From Cryobacterium fucosi (GTDB taxonomy: Bacteria > Actinomycetota > Actinomycetes > Actinomycetales > Microbacteriaceae), in contig NZ_SOHH01000066.1 in the NCBI RefSeq assembly GCF_004403515.1, forward strand, positions 1 to 64,000: a stretch of DNA of 64,000 bases, in the 5' to 3' direction. This document shows positions 17,781 to 26,638 of the stretch, one piece after another. A model generated the notes under the pieces. That model was not told the origin of the DNA. It saw nothing but the letters and a program-made list of their open reading frames with translations, and searched no databases. Position numbers and translations under genes: made by a program. Every line of letters starts with the position of its first letter. Positions within the stretch are counted from its first letter, which is position 1.

Positions 17781-19511
17781 ATGCATCAGTCACTAATGGA
17801 GCGGTGGAGTCGCATCTCCCTCCGCTCCAAGATCACCGGCGTGACCGTGCTCATGCTGACGCTCGGCCTGCTCGTTTCCGGCGTCGGCACCATGGCCATG
17901 TTGCGCCAGTACGTCATCCAGCAGGTCGACGCACAGCTGCAGGCGGATGCCCAGACCGCCTCCAACGGCTACTCCGCCAGCGCGCTCGGCCAGGGCAACC
18001 CCGCGGTGGTGTCGTCCGACTATTTCGTCGCGCTCTACGACGAACACGGCACCGTCAAGGACCACACCTGGAAAGACCGGCCGACGCAGGAACTCCCGGT
18101 GATCAGCTCGCCCCTTGACCTCCAGTCGGTCATCGAGCTCGACGGCAAGACCGTCACCCTCACGGACTCGGCGCGGGACACCGAGTTCCTGGCCGTCGCG
18201 GTTCCCCTCGTCATCACGCCCCAGGGCACCCTGGGCACACTCGTGATGGCGGTCTCGCTCAAGCAGACCGAGAACACGATGGCCACCTACCTCACCATCT
18301 TCCTGGGCTTCGGACTCGGCGTGGTGCTCGTCGGCGCCCTGCTCACCCGGCTGCTGGTCACGACCACGTTCGCGCCCCTGCGCGAGGTGGAGCGCACCGC
18401 GGCGGCGATCGCCGACGGTGACTTCAGCCAGCGCCTCGGCGGGGCGACGCCGAACACCGAGGTCGGCCGTCTCAACCGGTCCCTGAACACCATGTTGAGC
18501 CGCATCGACCGGCTCTTCAAGGATCGTGCGCGCACGATCGACCAGATGCGCCGCTTCGTCGGGGACGCCAGCCATGAGCTGCGCACCCCCCTCGTTTCGG
18601 TGCGCGGCTACGCCGAACTCTACCGGATGGGCGCCCTGCAGACGCCCGAGGAGGTTGCCCAGGCGATGGAACGCATCGAGAAGGAGGCGATCCGGATGGG
18701 CGGCCTGGTCGAGGACCTCCTCGAACTCGCCCGCCTCGATGAGACCAAGCCCCCCGCCCTCGCCCCCGTCGACCTGATGCCGCTCGCCAGGGACGCCGCC
18801 CTCGACGCCATGGCCTCCTCCCCGGGGCGGAGCGTCACGGTCGTCACGCCCACCCCGACCGAGTTCGAGGATGCCGGCGACCGGCCGCAGATCGACCTGG
18901 CACACTCCACCGGGGAGGTCGCGACGCCGGCTCTAGCCCTGTCCACCGCTGCGTCCCCGCCGAAGCCGGGGGAGCAGGCCGTCCACGCCGGCAATGTCTT
19001 CTTCGCCGGTGCCACTCTCGCCCGGCTGCGCACCCGCAAGCCGCGCAGGACTGATGCCACCGGGCCGCTCCCGGCGCCCCCGCCGTTGACCCCGCCCGGC
19101 AACGTGCAGGCGATCATCATGGCCGAAGAGAACAAGATCCGACAGGTGATCACGAACCTGATGGGCAACGCCCTGCGCTTCAGCCCGCCGGACAGCCCGG
19201 TCGAACTCGAGGTGGCGGTCGACCGCAGGAACCAGCGCGCCTCCGTGGCCGTCGTCGACCATGGCGAGGGCATTCCGCCCCAGATCCGGGACAAGATCTT
19301 CCAGCGCTTCTGGCGCGCGGACACCTCCCGGGCCAGGGAGACCGGTGGCAGCGGCCTCGGCCTGGCCATCGTCGCCTCCATCGTCGCAAGCCACAACGGC
19401 ACCGTGCAGGTTCTCGACACGCCGGGCGGCGGAGCAACCTTCCGGGTCTGGTTCCCGCTCGCCGGGTCGCCGAACGCGCCGCAGCGCCTCCACGTGTCGT
19501 CCGCCTCGTAA
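17781..19511 (+). CDS. Sensor histidine kinase with an unusual insert
   Basis: 576 aa. Two membrane segments (about residues 18-40 and 170-195) bracket an extracytoplasmic sensor of about 130 residues. A HAMP domain follows, then HisKA with His265 in DASHELRTPLVSVRGYAELY, and an ATPase domain with N box EENKIRQVITNLMGNALRFS, G1 VVDHGEGIPPQIRDKIFQRF and G2 TGGSGLGLAIVASI. Between HisKA and the ATPase domain lies an extra Pro/Ala-rich segment of about 80 residues (about 366-445, containing TRKPRRTDATGPLPAPPPLT), where related kinases have a short linker. It pairs with the upstream response regulator. Confidence 0.9.
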   Translation: MHQSLMERWSRISLRSKITGVTVLMLTLGLLVSGVGTMAMLRQYVIQQVDAQLQADAQTASNGYSASALGQGNPAVVSSDYFVALYDEHGTVKDHTWKDRPTQELPVISSPLDLQSVIELDGKTVTLTDSARDTEFLAVAVPLVITPQGTLGTLVMAVSLKQTENTMATYLTIFLGFGLGVVLVGALLTRLLVTTTFAPLREVERTAAAIADGDFSQRLGGATPNTEVGRLNRSLNTMLSRIDRLFKDRARTIDQMRRFVGDASHELRTPLVSVRGYAELYRMGALQTPEEVAQAMERIEKEAIRMGGLVEDLLELARLDETKPPALAPVDLMPLARDAALDAMASSPGRSVTVVTPTPTEFEDAGDRPQIDLAHSTGEVATPALALSTAASPPKPGEQAVHAGNVFFAGATLARLRTRKPRRTDATGPLPAPPPLTPPGNVQAIIMAEENKIRQVITNLMGNALRFSPPDSPVELEVAVDRRNQRASVAVVDHGEGIPPQIRDKIFQRFWRADTSRARETGGSGLGLAIVASIVASHNGTVQVLDTPGGGATFRVWFPLAGSPNAPQRLHVSSAS

Positions 19512-19633
19512 CGCCCCGGCATCCCTCCCCCGGGGTCTCCCCGCACATCCTCTGCACGGCCTGAACGGGATTCAGCCGCGGTCGCCGAGGTGGCTCCTAG
19601 CCTGTTCGGCATTCCCCTGCCGAAAGGACAACC

Positions 19634-19924
19634 ATGACCCGATACCAGGTCGACAGCGAGGCCGTGCTCAGCACGACCGTCGCGACCCGCGCCTCAATGG
19701 GACGCATCCAGGCCGAGGTCGCCGCCCTCGTCGCCCTGCTCACCGCGTTGGAGGGCACCTGGTCCGGTCAGGCCGCCACTGCCTTCCAGGCTGCTGTGGC
19801 CGACTGGCGCGCCACCCAGGACCAGGTCGCCGAGTGCGCGGAGGCGCTCGGCCAGGCGTTGAGCCAGGCCGGGCAGCAGTACGCGGAGATCGAGCAGGCG
19901 AACGTGCGTCTCTTCTCCCGGTGA
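19634..19924 (+). CDS. WXG100-family (ESX) small secreted-type protein
   Basis: A 96-aa helical hairpin protein. The central turn is LEGTWSGQAATAFQ, i.e. W-S-G, the defining WXG motif. The C-terminal helix ends QQYAEIEQANVRLF, giving the YxxxE-like secretion signal region. AAAGGACAACC precedes the ATG. Such proteins are exported by type VII systems as dimers. No EccC, EccD or partner gene lies in the window, so this is an orphan copy. Confidence 0.85.
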   Translation: MTRYQVDSEAVLSTTVATRASMGRIQAEVAALVALLTALEGTWSGQAATAFQAAVADWRATQDQVAECAEALGQALSQAGQQYAEIEQANVRLFSR

Positions 19925-19935
19925 CAGGCCGGGCA

Positions 19936-19971
19936 GACGAAAGCAGGGCGCCCCCGAAGGAGACGCCCTGC
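19936..19971 (-). terminator. Terminator downstream of groL
   Basis: On the minus strand GCAGGGCG and CGCCCTGC (8-bp stem, 13-nt loop, 19943-19971) are followed by TTTCGTC. It lies 18 bases after the groL stop and could also end the convergent WXG100 transcript. The T-run is short. Confidence 0.5.
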
Positions 19972-19988
19972 CGTGAATCGGTTCGGAC

Positions 19989-21679
<1,691 letters not shown>

Positions 21680-21686
21680 ATCGATT

Positions 21687-21713
21687 CTGGCACTCTGGGG
21701 TCGAGAGTGCAAG
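21687..21713 (-). promoter_or_regulatory. CIRCE operator 2 of groL
   Basis: CTGGCACTC, nine bases, GAGTGCAAG: the central GCACTC/GAGTGC is intact, the outer three positions only partly match. It starts 7 bp after the first CIRCE, giving a tandem arrangement one or two helical turns apart. Confidence 0.85.
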
Positions 21714-21726
21714 TGAACGGCGGGGG

Positions 21727-22794
21727 CTATGGCACCAGGGTGACCGAGCCGCGATCCACCGGGACCAGCTCGATCCAGGTGTTGCCCGCTGCGAGGCGGA
21801 TCGTGACCCCGTTGTCGTCGGTCAGACGGATCGGTGCGTCCTGGGCGGCCTTGGTCCAGAGCGCGTGCACTGTCTTGCCGCCGGCGGACACCCAGGCCTC
21901 TCCTGACCCGATCATCGTGGTCTTCGGAACGTTGAGGTAGGTGTCGTCGATTTCCACCCGCAGGGCCAGCACGTTCGTCGACCGGAGTTGCACGCCGCCC
22001 GCGTCGAGGTCGGGCGCTCCCTCCTGATTGCGCAGGTAGGAGGTTGACGCGGCATCCCAGGTCCAGTCGGGCCAGCGCGAGTCGGAGAACCGTGAGCTGA
22101 TCGTGGTCACCGGTGTGCCGTCCACTGTTGCGGAGGACTCCGGGACGGTCGCCGCATAGGCGAACTGCTGGGATGGTGCCGGGACGGTGTCGTTCCGGTC
22201 TACGAGTGCCTTCGACTGCAGGACGACGTTGTGCGGCGCCTCCCGTTCGCCGGTGCGGGAGAACAGGCCGGTCTCGTCGGAGTCGAAGGCCGCGTTGACC
22301 ACGGAGGTGCGGGTCATCAGGTCGATGAATTGCTGCTGCCCACCCGAGTAGGCCACGATCCCGCCCAGCGGGGCGATGATGTCAGGGTCCATCGGCCGGA
22401 TCGACCTGATCGGTCCGACAACGTCGGGGATGTCGGAGTGCCAGACGGCGACATAGCGGGTCAATCCGCCCTCGACGAGTTCCTCGAAGACGACGTCGGT
22501 GCGCTCAAGGCCGAATTGGGGCCTGGCCGCCTCGTGGTTGTCGATCTTCGCCGCCAGGGACGGATGCGCCAGGCTGCCGGTCGGAACGCTCGTCCCGCGC
22601 AACGGGGCCGTCTCCGTCGCGGGCGGAGCGGTGTAGCTCGACTCCGCCTGGCTGGCTCGCGGGCTCGCGGTGGGCGCCGGCTGGTCCGCGGAGCACGCCG
22701 AGAGGAGTAGCGCACAAGGAAGAAGCACGGCGCCGAAGATCCGGGCCGTGCTCCTCCGCCTGTCTGGTGTTCTGTACGCTCTCACGTCCCACAC
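21727..22794 (-). CDS. DUF3048 (YerB-like) lipoprotein
   Basis: 355 aa. The N-terminus has a lipoprotein signal (FGAVLLPCALLLSACSADQP, lipobox LLSAC near residue 33), then a Ser/Pro/Thr-rich linker and two DUF3048 parts: AHPSLAAKIDNHEAARPQFG with LERTDVVFEELVEGGLTRYV and GPIRSIRPMDPDI, and later TSYLRNQEGAPD with YLNVPKTTMIGSGEAWVSAG. Attached to the outer face of the membrane; function unknown. The start is probably the GTG at 22794, with another GTG three codons later. Confidence 0.82.
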   Translation of the reverse strand: MWDVRAYRTPDRRRSTARIFGAVLLPCALLLSACSADQPAPTASPRASQAESSYTAPPATETAPLRGTSVPTGSLAHPSLAAKIDNHEAARPQFGLERTDVVFEELVEGGLTRYVAVWHSDIPDVVGPIRSIRPMDPDIIAPLGGIVAYSGGQQQFIDLMTRTSVVNAAFDSDETGLFSRTGEREAPHNVVLQSKALVDRNDTVPAPSQQFAYAATVPESSATVDGTPVTTISSRFSDSRWPDWTWDAASTSYLRNQEGAPDLDAGGVQLRSTNVLALRVEIDDTYLNVPKTTMIGSGEAWVSAGGKTVHALWTKAAQDAPIRLTDDNGVTIRLAAGNTWIELVPVDRGSVTLVP

Positions 22795-22868
22795 ACTAAC
22801 GCCACGCGGTCAAACCGCCTGCGCGCCTGGGGGCGTGCCTTGAGATCCGATTCGCCTGGTCTGAAGTA

Positions 22869-23072
22869 TCAGACCGCGCGCACCGATTCAGCTTGTGGCC
22901 CCTTTGCCCCGGTCCCCAGTTCGAAGATGACGTGCTGGCCCTCTTCGAGAACTTTGTAGCCGTGCATGTCAATTGCGGAGTAGTGGACGAACACGTCCTG
23001 TCCACCCCCATCGACAGTGATGAAGCCGAAGCCCTTTTCAGCGTTGAACCATTTGACGGTTCCGTTCGCCAT
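22869..23072 (-). CDS. Major cold-shock protein, CspA family
   Basis: A 67-aa single cold-shock domain: [28 protein letters not shown], and a C-terminal [14 protein letters not shown]1 (KGFGFI) and RNP2 (VFVHYS) are intact. It acts as an RNA chaperone at low temperature. About 268 bases separate its ATG from the next gene upstream; the region just before the start contains CAACAGGGAGTTAGAC with GGGAG as the ribosome site. A long untranslated leader is likely but has no structure I could define. Confidence 0.93.
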   Translation of the reverse strand: MANGTVKWFNAEKGFGFITVDGGGQDVFVHYSAIDMHGYKVLEEGQHVIFELGTGAKGPQAESVRAV

Positions 23073-23340
23073 GTCTAACTCCCTGTTGCAGTCGTTCCTT
23101 CAGCACTCGCCTTGTGGCCGTACCGGGCCTGGCGCAGTGACTGCGTCCATCGTTTCCGAGCAGTGGAATACGCCCCCTACGGAGCGCCTGTGCGAATAAA
23201 TGAGCGACCAATTCCAGATAGTACTGAAGCCTCAAGGGAACGAAAGGGGGTTGACGACGGGCGGGCCGACGTATATACGAAAAGCCGAAAGTGGAGTCTC
23301 GCCTGCACTTTCAGCGATCGCCGCGGAAAAGGGGCGCGGG

Positions 23341-23904
23341 TCAGCCCGCCGGGACGTAGTCGTTGCCGACCACGACGGTGAGGTCGGCACCGGATTCGGC
23401 GAAGTCCGTGGCGAGAAGCACGTCCGCCCCGGGAAGGGACGCGGCAACACCGCGGGCCGCGCCCTCCAGCTTCGCGTCGGCGTAGTAAACGGTCGTCTTC
23501 GGCACATCTTCGTTGCTGGCGTTGCTGAGCGCTCCGACGGTCCAGCCGGCGGCCGTGAGAACGTCGCCCACCTCGGCGGCAACACCGGCCCCGGCGGTTC
23601 CGTTGAGCACCGTGACGGACAGCCCGGGGTCGACGGTGGCCACGGCCGTGGGCGCCGTCGTCGGCGTGGCGACCGGTGCGGACGCACTGGACGAGGCGGA
23701 AGATCCGGGCAGGTCGAAGCTGAGGCGATTGTTCAGGCTGGCGAGCACGGCCACGCCGGCCCCGATGAGCACGACCGTCGCGGCCAGGGCCCACCAGAAC
23801 GCGACCCAGCCGCGGCCCTTCTTCGGCGGGGCGCGGTGCGCGCCGACCCGTTCCGTCGTGTGCGGCAGGTGGTCGAATCGGTCTTTGGGGTGGGAGGTGG
23901 TCAT
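23341..23904 (-). CDS. LytR C-terminal domain membrane protein
   Basis: 187 aa: a cytoplasmic basic N-terminus, one membrane helix (WALAATVVLIGAGVAVLASL, about residues 38-58), a Ser/Ala/Thr-rich spacer, and a C-terminal LytR_C domain (LSVTVLNGTAGAGVAAEVGD, LTAAGWTVGALSNAS, TVVVGNDYVPAG). There is no LCP catalytic domain, so this is the stand-alone extracytoplasmic LytR_C type common in actinobacteria, thought to be linked to the cell envelope. It is followed on the same strand by cspA. Confidence 0.8.
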   Translation of the reverse strand: MTTSHPKDRFDHLPHTTERVGAHRAPPKKGRGWVAFWWALAATVVLIGAGVAVLASLNNRLSFDLPGSSASSSASAPVATPTTAPTAVATVDPGLSVTVLNGTAGAGVAAEVGDVLTAAGWTVGALSNASNEDVPKTTVYYADAKLEGAARGVAASLPGADVLLATDFAESGADLTVVVGNDYVPAG

Positions 23905-23961
23905 CGTGGGACTGATTCGTTCCTTTTTAGGCTGTGCGTTGGCTGGTCGAACGGACGAGCG

Positions 23962-24261
23962 CTAGTCGGTTGAACGGAGTGAGCGGCCGTCCCTGGCCTG
24001 AGCCCGGGCATCCCGCATCCGATGCAGGCGCTTCACCAGCATAGGATCATGGGCCAGCGCGCCCGGCAAATCGATCAGGATGCCCAGGAGTTGATAGTAC
24101 CGGGGGGCCGAAAGGTCGAACTGGGCGCGGATTGCCTGTTCCTTCGCTCCGGCATGCCTCCACCATTGACGTTCGAAGGCGAGGATGGCCGCATCCCTCT
24201 CGGTCAAGCCGGCGGGAAGCCCCACGCGCTCGGCCGCGTTCGCCGCCTGCGTTCCGTCCAC
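23962..24261 (-). CDS. DUF3263 protein
   Basis: A 99-aa basic cytosolic protein. The core LTERDAAILAFERQWWRHAG, AKEQAIRAQFDLSAPRYYQL and LGILIDLPGALAHDPMLVKR is the DUF3263 signature; the KEQAIRAQFDLSAPRYYQ part reads like a helix-turn-helix, so DNA binding is likely. It lies 57 bp upstream of the LytR_C gene, as in other actinobacteria, and the two are probably cotranscribed. Confidence 0.85.
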   Translation of the reverse strand: MDGTQAANAAERVGLPAGLTERDAAILAFERQWWRHAGAKEQAIRAQFDLSAPRYYQLLGILIDLPGALAHDPMLVKRLHRMRDARAQARDGRSLRSTD

Positions 24262-24448
24262 CTGCCACCTCCTTGACTGTCATCCTATTTGCCACGATCT
24301 GGATACTCGCTGGACCACCCCGGCAGCGTGAAACGGGATGTGAATCCGCTGTGCGGTCTCCCGGGCCGGAATACCGACCGGTCCGGGCGAGTTTAGGGTT
24401 GGGAGAAGAGAAGTCGGCCGCGCCCCGGCCGAGACGGAAGGACGCACG

Positions 24449-24850
24449 TTGGACTACGAAGTCAGGAAGTCAGACGCCGAGTGGCGCGAAGAATTGAGTC
24501 CGGAGAGGTACGCGGTCCTGCGCGGCGCCGCCACCGAGCGCGCGTGGACCGGAGAGCTTCTCGATGAGGGGCGTTCCGGCGTCTACACCTGCGGAGCCTG
24601 CGACGCCGAGCTTTTCAAGAGCGGAACGAAGTTCGACTCCGGTTGCGGCTGGCCGAGCTTCTATGAGTCGGTGCGACCGGAGGCGGTCGAGCTGATCGAG
24701 GACCGCTCGCTCGGTGTTGTGCGCACTGAGGTGCGCTGCGCGAACTGCGGTTCGCACCTGGGCCACGTATTCGACGACGGTTTCGGCACCCCCACCGGCG
24801 ATCGGTATTGCATGAATTCCATTTCGCTGAACTTCACGCCGGTCGAGTAG
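24449..24850 (+). CDS. msrB: Peptide-methionine (R)-S-oxide reductase
   Basis: 133 aa. Repairs methionine-R-sulfoxide in proteins. Seen: two zinc-binding CxxC pairs (YTCGACD and VRCANCGSHLGHVF), the SGCGWPSFYE motif, and the catalytic Cys in GDRYCMNSISLNF. The start is TTG at 24449 with GGAAGGAC upstream. The next gene begins 3 bases after its stop, indicating an operon with a nitroreductase-like protein. Confidence 0.95.
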   Translation: MDYEVRKSDAEWREELSPERYAVLRGAATERAWTGELLDEGRSGVYTCGACDAELFKSGTKFDSGCGWPSFYESVRPEAVELIEDRSLGVVRTEVRCANCGSHLGHVFDDGFGTPTGDRYCMNSISLNFTPVE

Positions 24851-24853
24851 CCG

Positions 24854-25402
24854 TTGTCCGTGGTCCTCGACGCGGTCGGCGCCCGCCGTTCCTATTCCAG
24901 GGTGACGGCGGCCGTGCCCACCCACGAAGACCTCCTGCCCCTCGTCGCTGCGGCGGCCAGGGTCGCCGACCATGGTGCGCTGCGCCCGTGGAGGCTGATC
25001 GAGCTACGCGGCGACGCTCGCCGCCGGCTGGGCGGCGCGCTGGTGGCGGCATCCGGTCTCGCCGGCGCTGACGCTCTCAGGCTGGCCGAGAAGCCGCTCC
25101 GCGCGGAGCTGCTCATCGCCGTGGTCGCCAGTCGACGCGACAACGCCAAGGTCGCCGACTGGGAGCAGGACGCCGCGGCCGCGGGGGTCGGGCACGCCTT
25201 GAGCCTTCTCCTCGCCGATGCAGGCTGGGGCGTGATGTGGCGCACCGGACCGCTGACCAGGACCCGCCAGGTCCACGATCTGCACCGCCTCACCGAATCG
25301 GAGGAACTCCTCGGCTGGCTGTACGTCGGCGGGGTCCCTGAGGATGCCAAGCCAGGGGTGCGTCAGGCCATCGACCCGGCGGAGTTCCTGAGCGTGCTTT
25401 AG
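24854..25402 (+). CDS. Nitroreductase-family flavoprotein
   Basis: 182 aa. Seen: VLDAVGARRSYSRV (the R-R-S of the FMN phosphate site), a long middle helix DWEQDAAAAGVGHALSLLLA then DAGWGVMWRTG, and the end ELLGWLYVGGVPED. It is the short one-domain type that dimerises and uses NAD(P)H to reduce nitro compounds, quinones or similar electrophiles. Starts with TTG three bases after msrB; translational coupling is likely and a link to oxidative stress is plausible. Confidence 0.82.
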   Translation: MSVVLDAVGARRSYSRVTAAVPTHEDLLPLVAAAARVADHGALRPWRLIELRGDARRRLGGALVAASGLAGADALRLAEKPLRAELLIAVVASRRDNAKVADWEQDAAAAGVGHALSLLLADAGWGVMWRTGPLTRTRQVHDLHRLTESEELLGWLYVGGVPEDAKPGVRQAIDPAEFLSVL

Positions 25403-25533
25403 CCGGTGGCTCCGACGAGCGGATACCGGCGGCCCGGTCCGACCACACGTCACCCCGAATGGACACCGTCACTTCACGGAATCGTCGGTTTCGCCTCCAC
25501 GCCGCCGTCACTGACGCGTTCTACTCTCAAGCC

Positions 25534-25860
25534 GTGAGCACAGACACCAGCACCCCAGTCATCCGCATTCCACCCGTCGGCAGGCAGGACATCGGCAGGC
25601 GGGAGTTCACCGGCCCCGTGATCCGCACGCCCGGCGGGGGTCCACGCCTCGAGCCGATGGTCGACACCGTCCTGCGCCTGCTCTGGCAGCTCGTGGGCGT
25701 CTATGTCTGGCTGGTGCTGCTCGCCAAGCGGGAACGACCCGCACGAGCCACTGTGTGGGGCCGGCCACGGGACAGCCTTGGCTTCAGCCTGGCTGCGCGA
25801 GCGGTCAAGGGGGCGCCAAGGCAGAGTCACTCAAGCAGCAGCCTCGGAGGCCACCGGTAG
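25534..25860 (+). CDS. Small one-helix protein whose C-terminus was replaced by island insertion
   Basis: A 108-aa frame starting GTG (VSTDTSTPVIRIPPVGRQDI), with a Gly/Pro-rich N-terminus and one hydrophobic helix (TVLRLLWQLVGVYVWLVLLA). TACTCT lies just upstream, suggesting a leaderless start. Codons 74-80 (WGRPRD region) fall inside the 20-bp repeat that copies the end of tRNA-Thr. After the repeat the frame runs into island DNA for about 28 codons (SLGFSLAARAVKGAPRQSHS and beyond). In an uninterrupted site the frame would end after only LNP and a TAA inside the tRNA antisense. The original protein would thus be 83 residues. Family unknown. Confidence 0.55.
   Translation: MSTDTSTPVIRIPPVGRQDIGRREFTGPVIRTPGGGPRLEPMVDTVLRLLWQLVGVYVWLVLLAKRERPARATVWGRPRDSLGFSLAARAVKGAPRQSHSSSSLGGHR
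25754..25773. repeat. Distal attachment repeat (copy of the tRNA-Thr 3' end)
   Basis: TGTGGGGCCGGCCACGGGAC here is identical over 20 bp to 31132-31151, the CCA end, acceptor and T-stem part of tRNA-Thr. Sequences diverge at once on both sides. This copy has no tRNA attached, as expected of the displaced 3' end left at the far border of an integrated element. Confidence 0.85.
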
Positions 25861-26523
25861 TTTGGCCAGTCGCCACTCCAGCATCCCCTCGTTCAAGCGG
25901 GTTGCTCGGCGGCCGCTCCGGCGCAGCAGGCTAATGGCCTCGTAGGCGAGCACGCAGTACGCGCCGCGGCAGTAAGCGACGACGTCGCGTCCCGGCGGCA
26001 GCTCACTGAGCCGGTCACTGAGTTCCTCGAGGGGGATGGAGAGGGCGCCGGGGATGTGTGCGGCCTGGTATTCCTGCCATGGCCGGACATCCAGCACGGT
26101 TACCGTCCCCGCCGCGGCTCGGGCGAGAAGTTCCTCTCGGGTGATCTCCTCTCCCGCTTCATGGACCCCCGGCTCGGGTTCATCGCGCCCAAGGTAGGCG
26201 ACACGCTTCAGTTCCACGTCGGACAAGCGTGTCTGAGCGACGGTGCGCACGAGGCTGTACAGCCGGGCAACGTCGTCTCCGGCCAGTTGGTAGTGAATCC
26301 GCGTGCCCTCCCTGCGGGTGGTGACCAGACCCGCATGTTTGAGGGTCTGCAGGTGGGCGGATGCGGTGGTCAGCCCAAGGCCGGCAACGGTCGCCAACGA
26401 TTCCACCGTGCGTTCGCCCTGGGAGAGAAGGTCGATCAGCTCGAGGCGTTTGCCGCTGCCCAAGGCCTTCCCGACGCGTGCGAACTGCTCGAACAGCTCC
26501 GATTTCTTCTCACGATCACCCAT
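25831..26523 (-). CDS. ArsR-family regulator fused to a rhodanese domain
   Basis: 230 aa. The N-terminal winged helix (GKALGSGKRLELIDLLSQGE, VESLATVAGLGLTTASAHLQ, TLKHAGLVTTRREGTRIHYQ) is ArsR/SmtB type. It contains no Cys, so it is not a classical metal sensor or a SqrR-type dithiol switch. The C-terminal rhodanese domain (about residues 125-225) has VTVLDVRPWQEYQAAHIPGA and the active loop VAYCRGAYCVLAY with the catalytic Cys and a second Cys five residues on. The fusion suggests that sulfur transfer or persulfide on the rhodanese Cys is sensed. A strong AAGGAGG precedes ATG 26523. The divergent, AT-rich 115-bp gap holds a TCCAT-N6-ATGGA repeat (26567-26582), a candidate operator. Confidence 0.9.
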   Translation of the reverse strand: MGDREKKSELFEQFARVGKALGSGKRLELIDLLSQGERTVESLATVAGLGLTTASAHLQTLKHAGLVTTRREGTRIHYQLAGDDVARLYSLVRTVAQTRLSDVELKRVAYLGRDEPEPGVHEAGEEITREELLARAAAGTVTVLDVRPWQEYQAAHIPGALSIPLEELSDRLSELPPGRDVVAYCRGAYCVLAYEAISLLRRSGRRATRLNEGMLEWRLAKLPVASEAAA

Positions 26524-26638
26524 GCGCGTCCTCCTTGGTTCCCTCCACACTAGTATCAACTAATAATCCATGGTTTTATGGAATATGTGAGTTTCCTGCT
26601 GCACGGCAGGGGTCGTCTGAGTTGAGGAGTGCGTGCAC

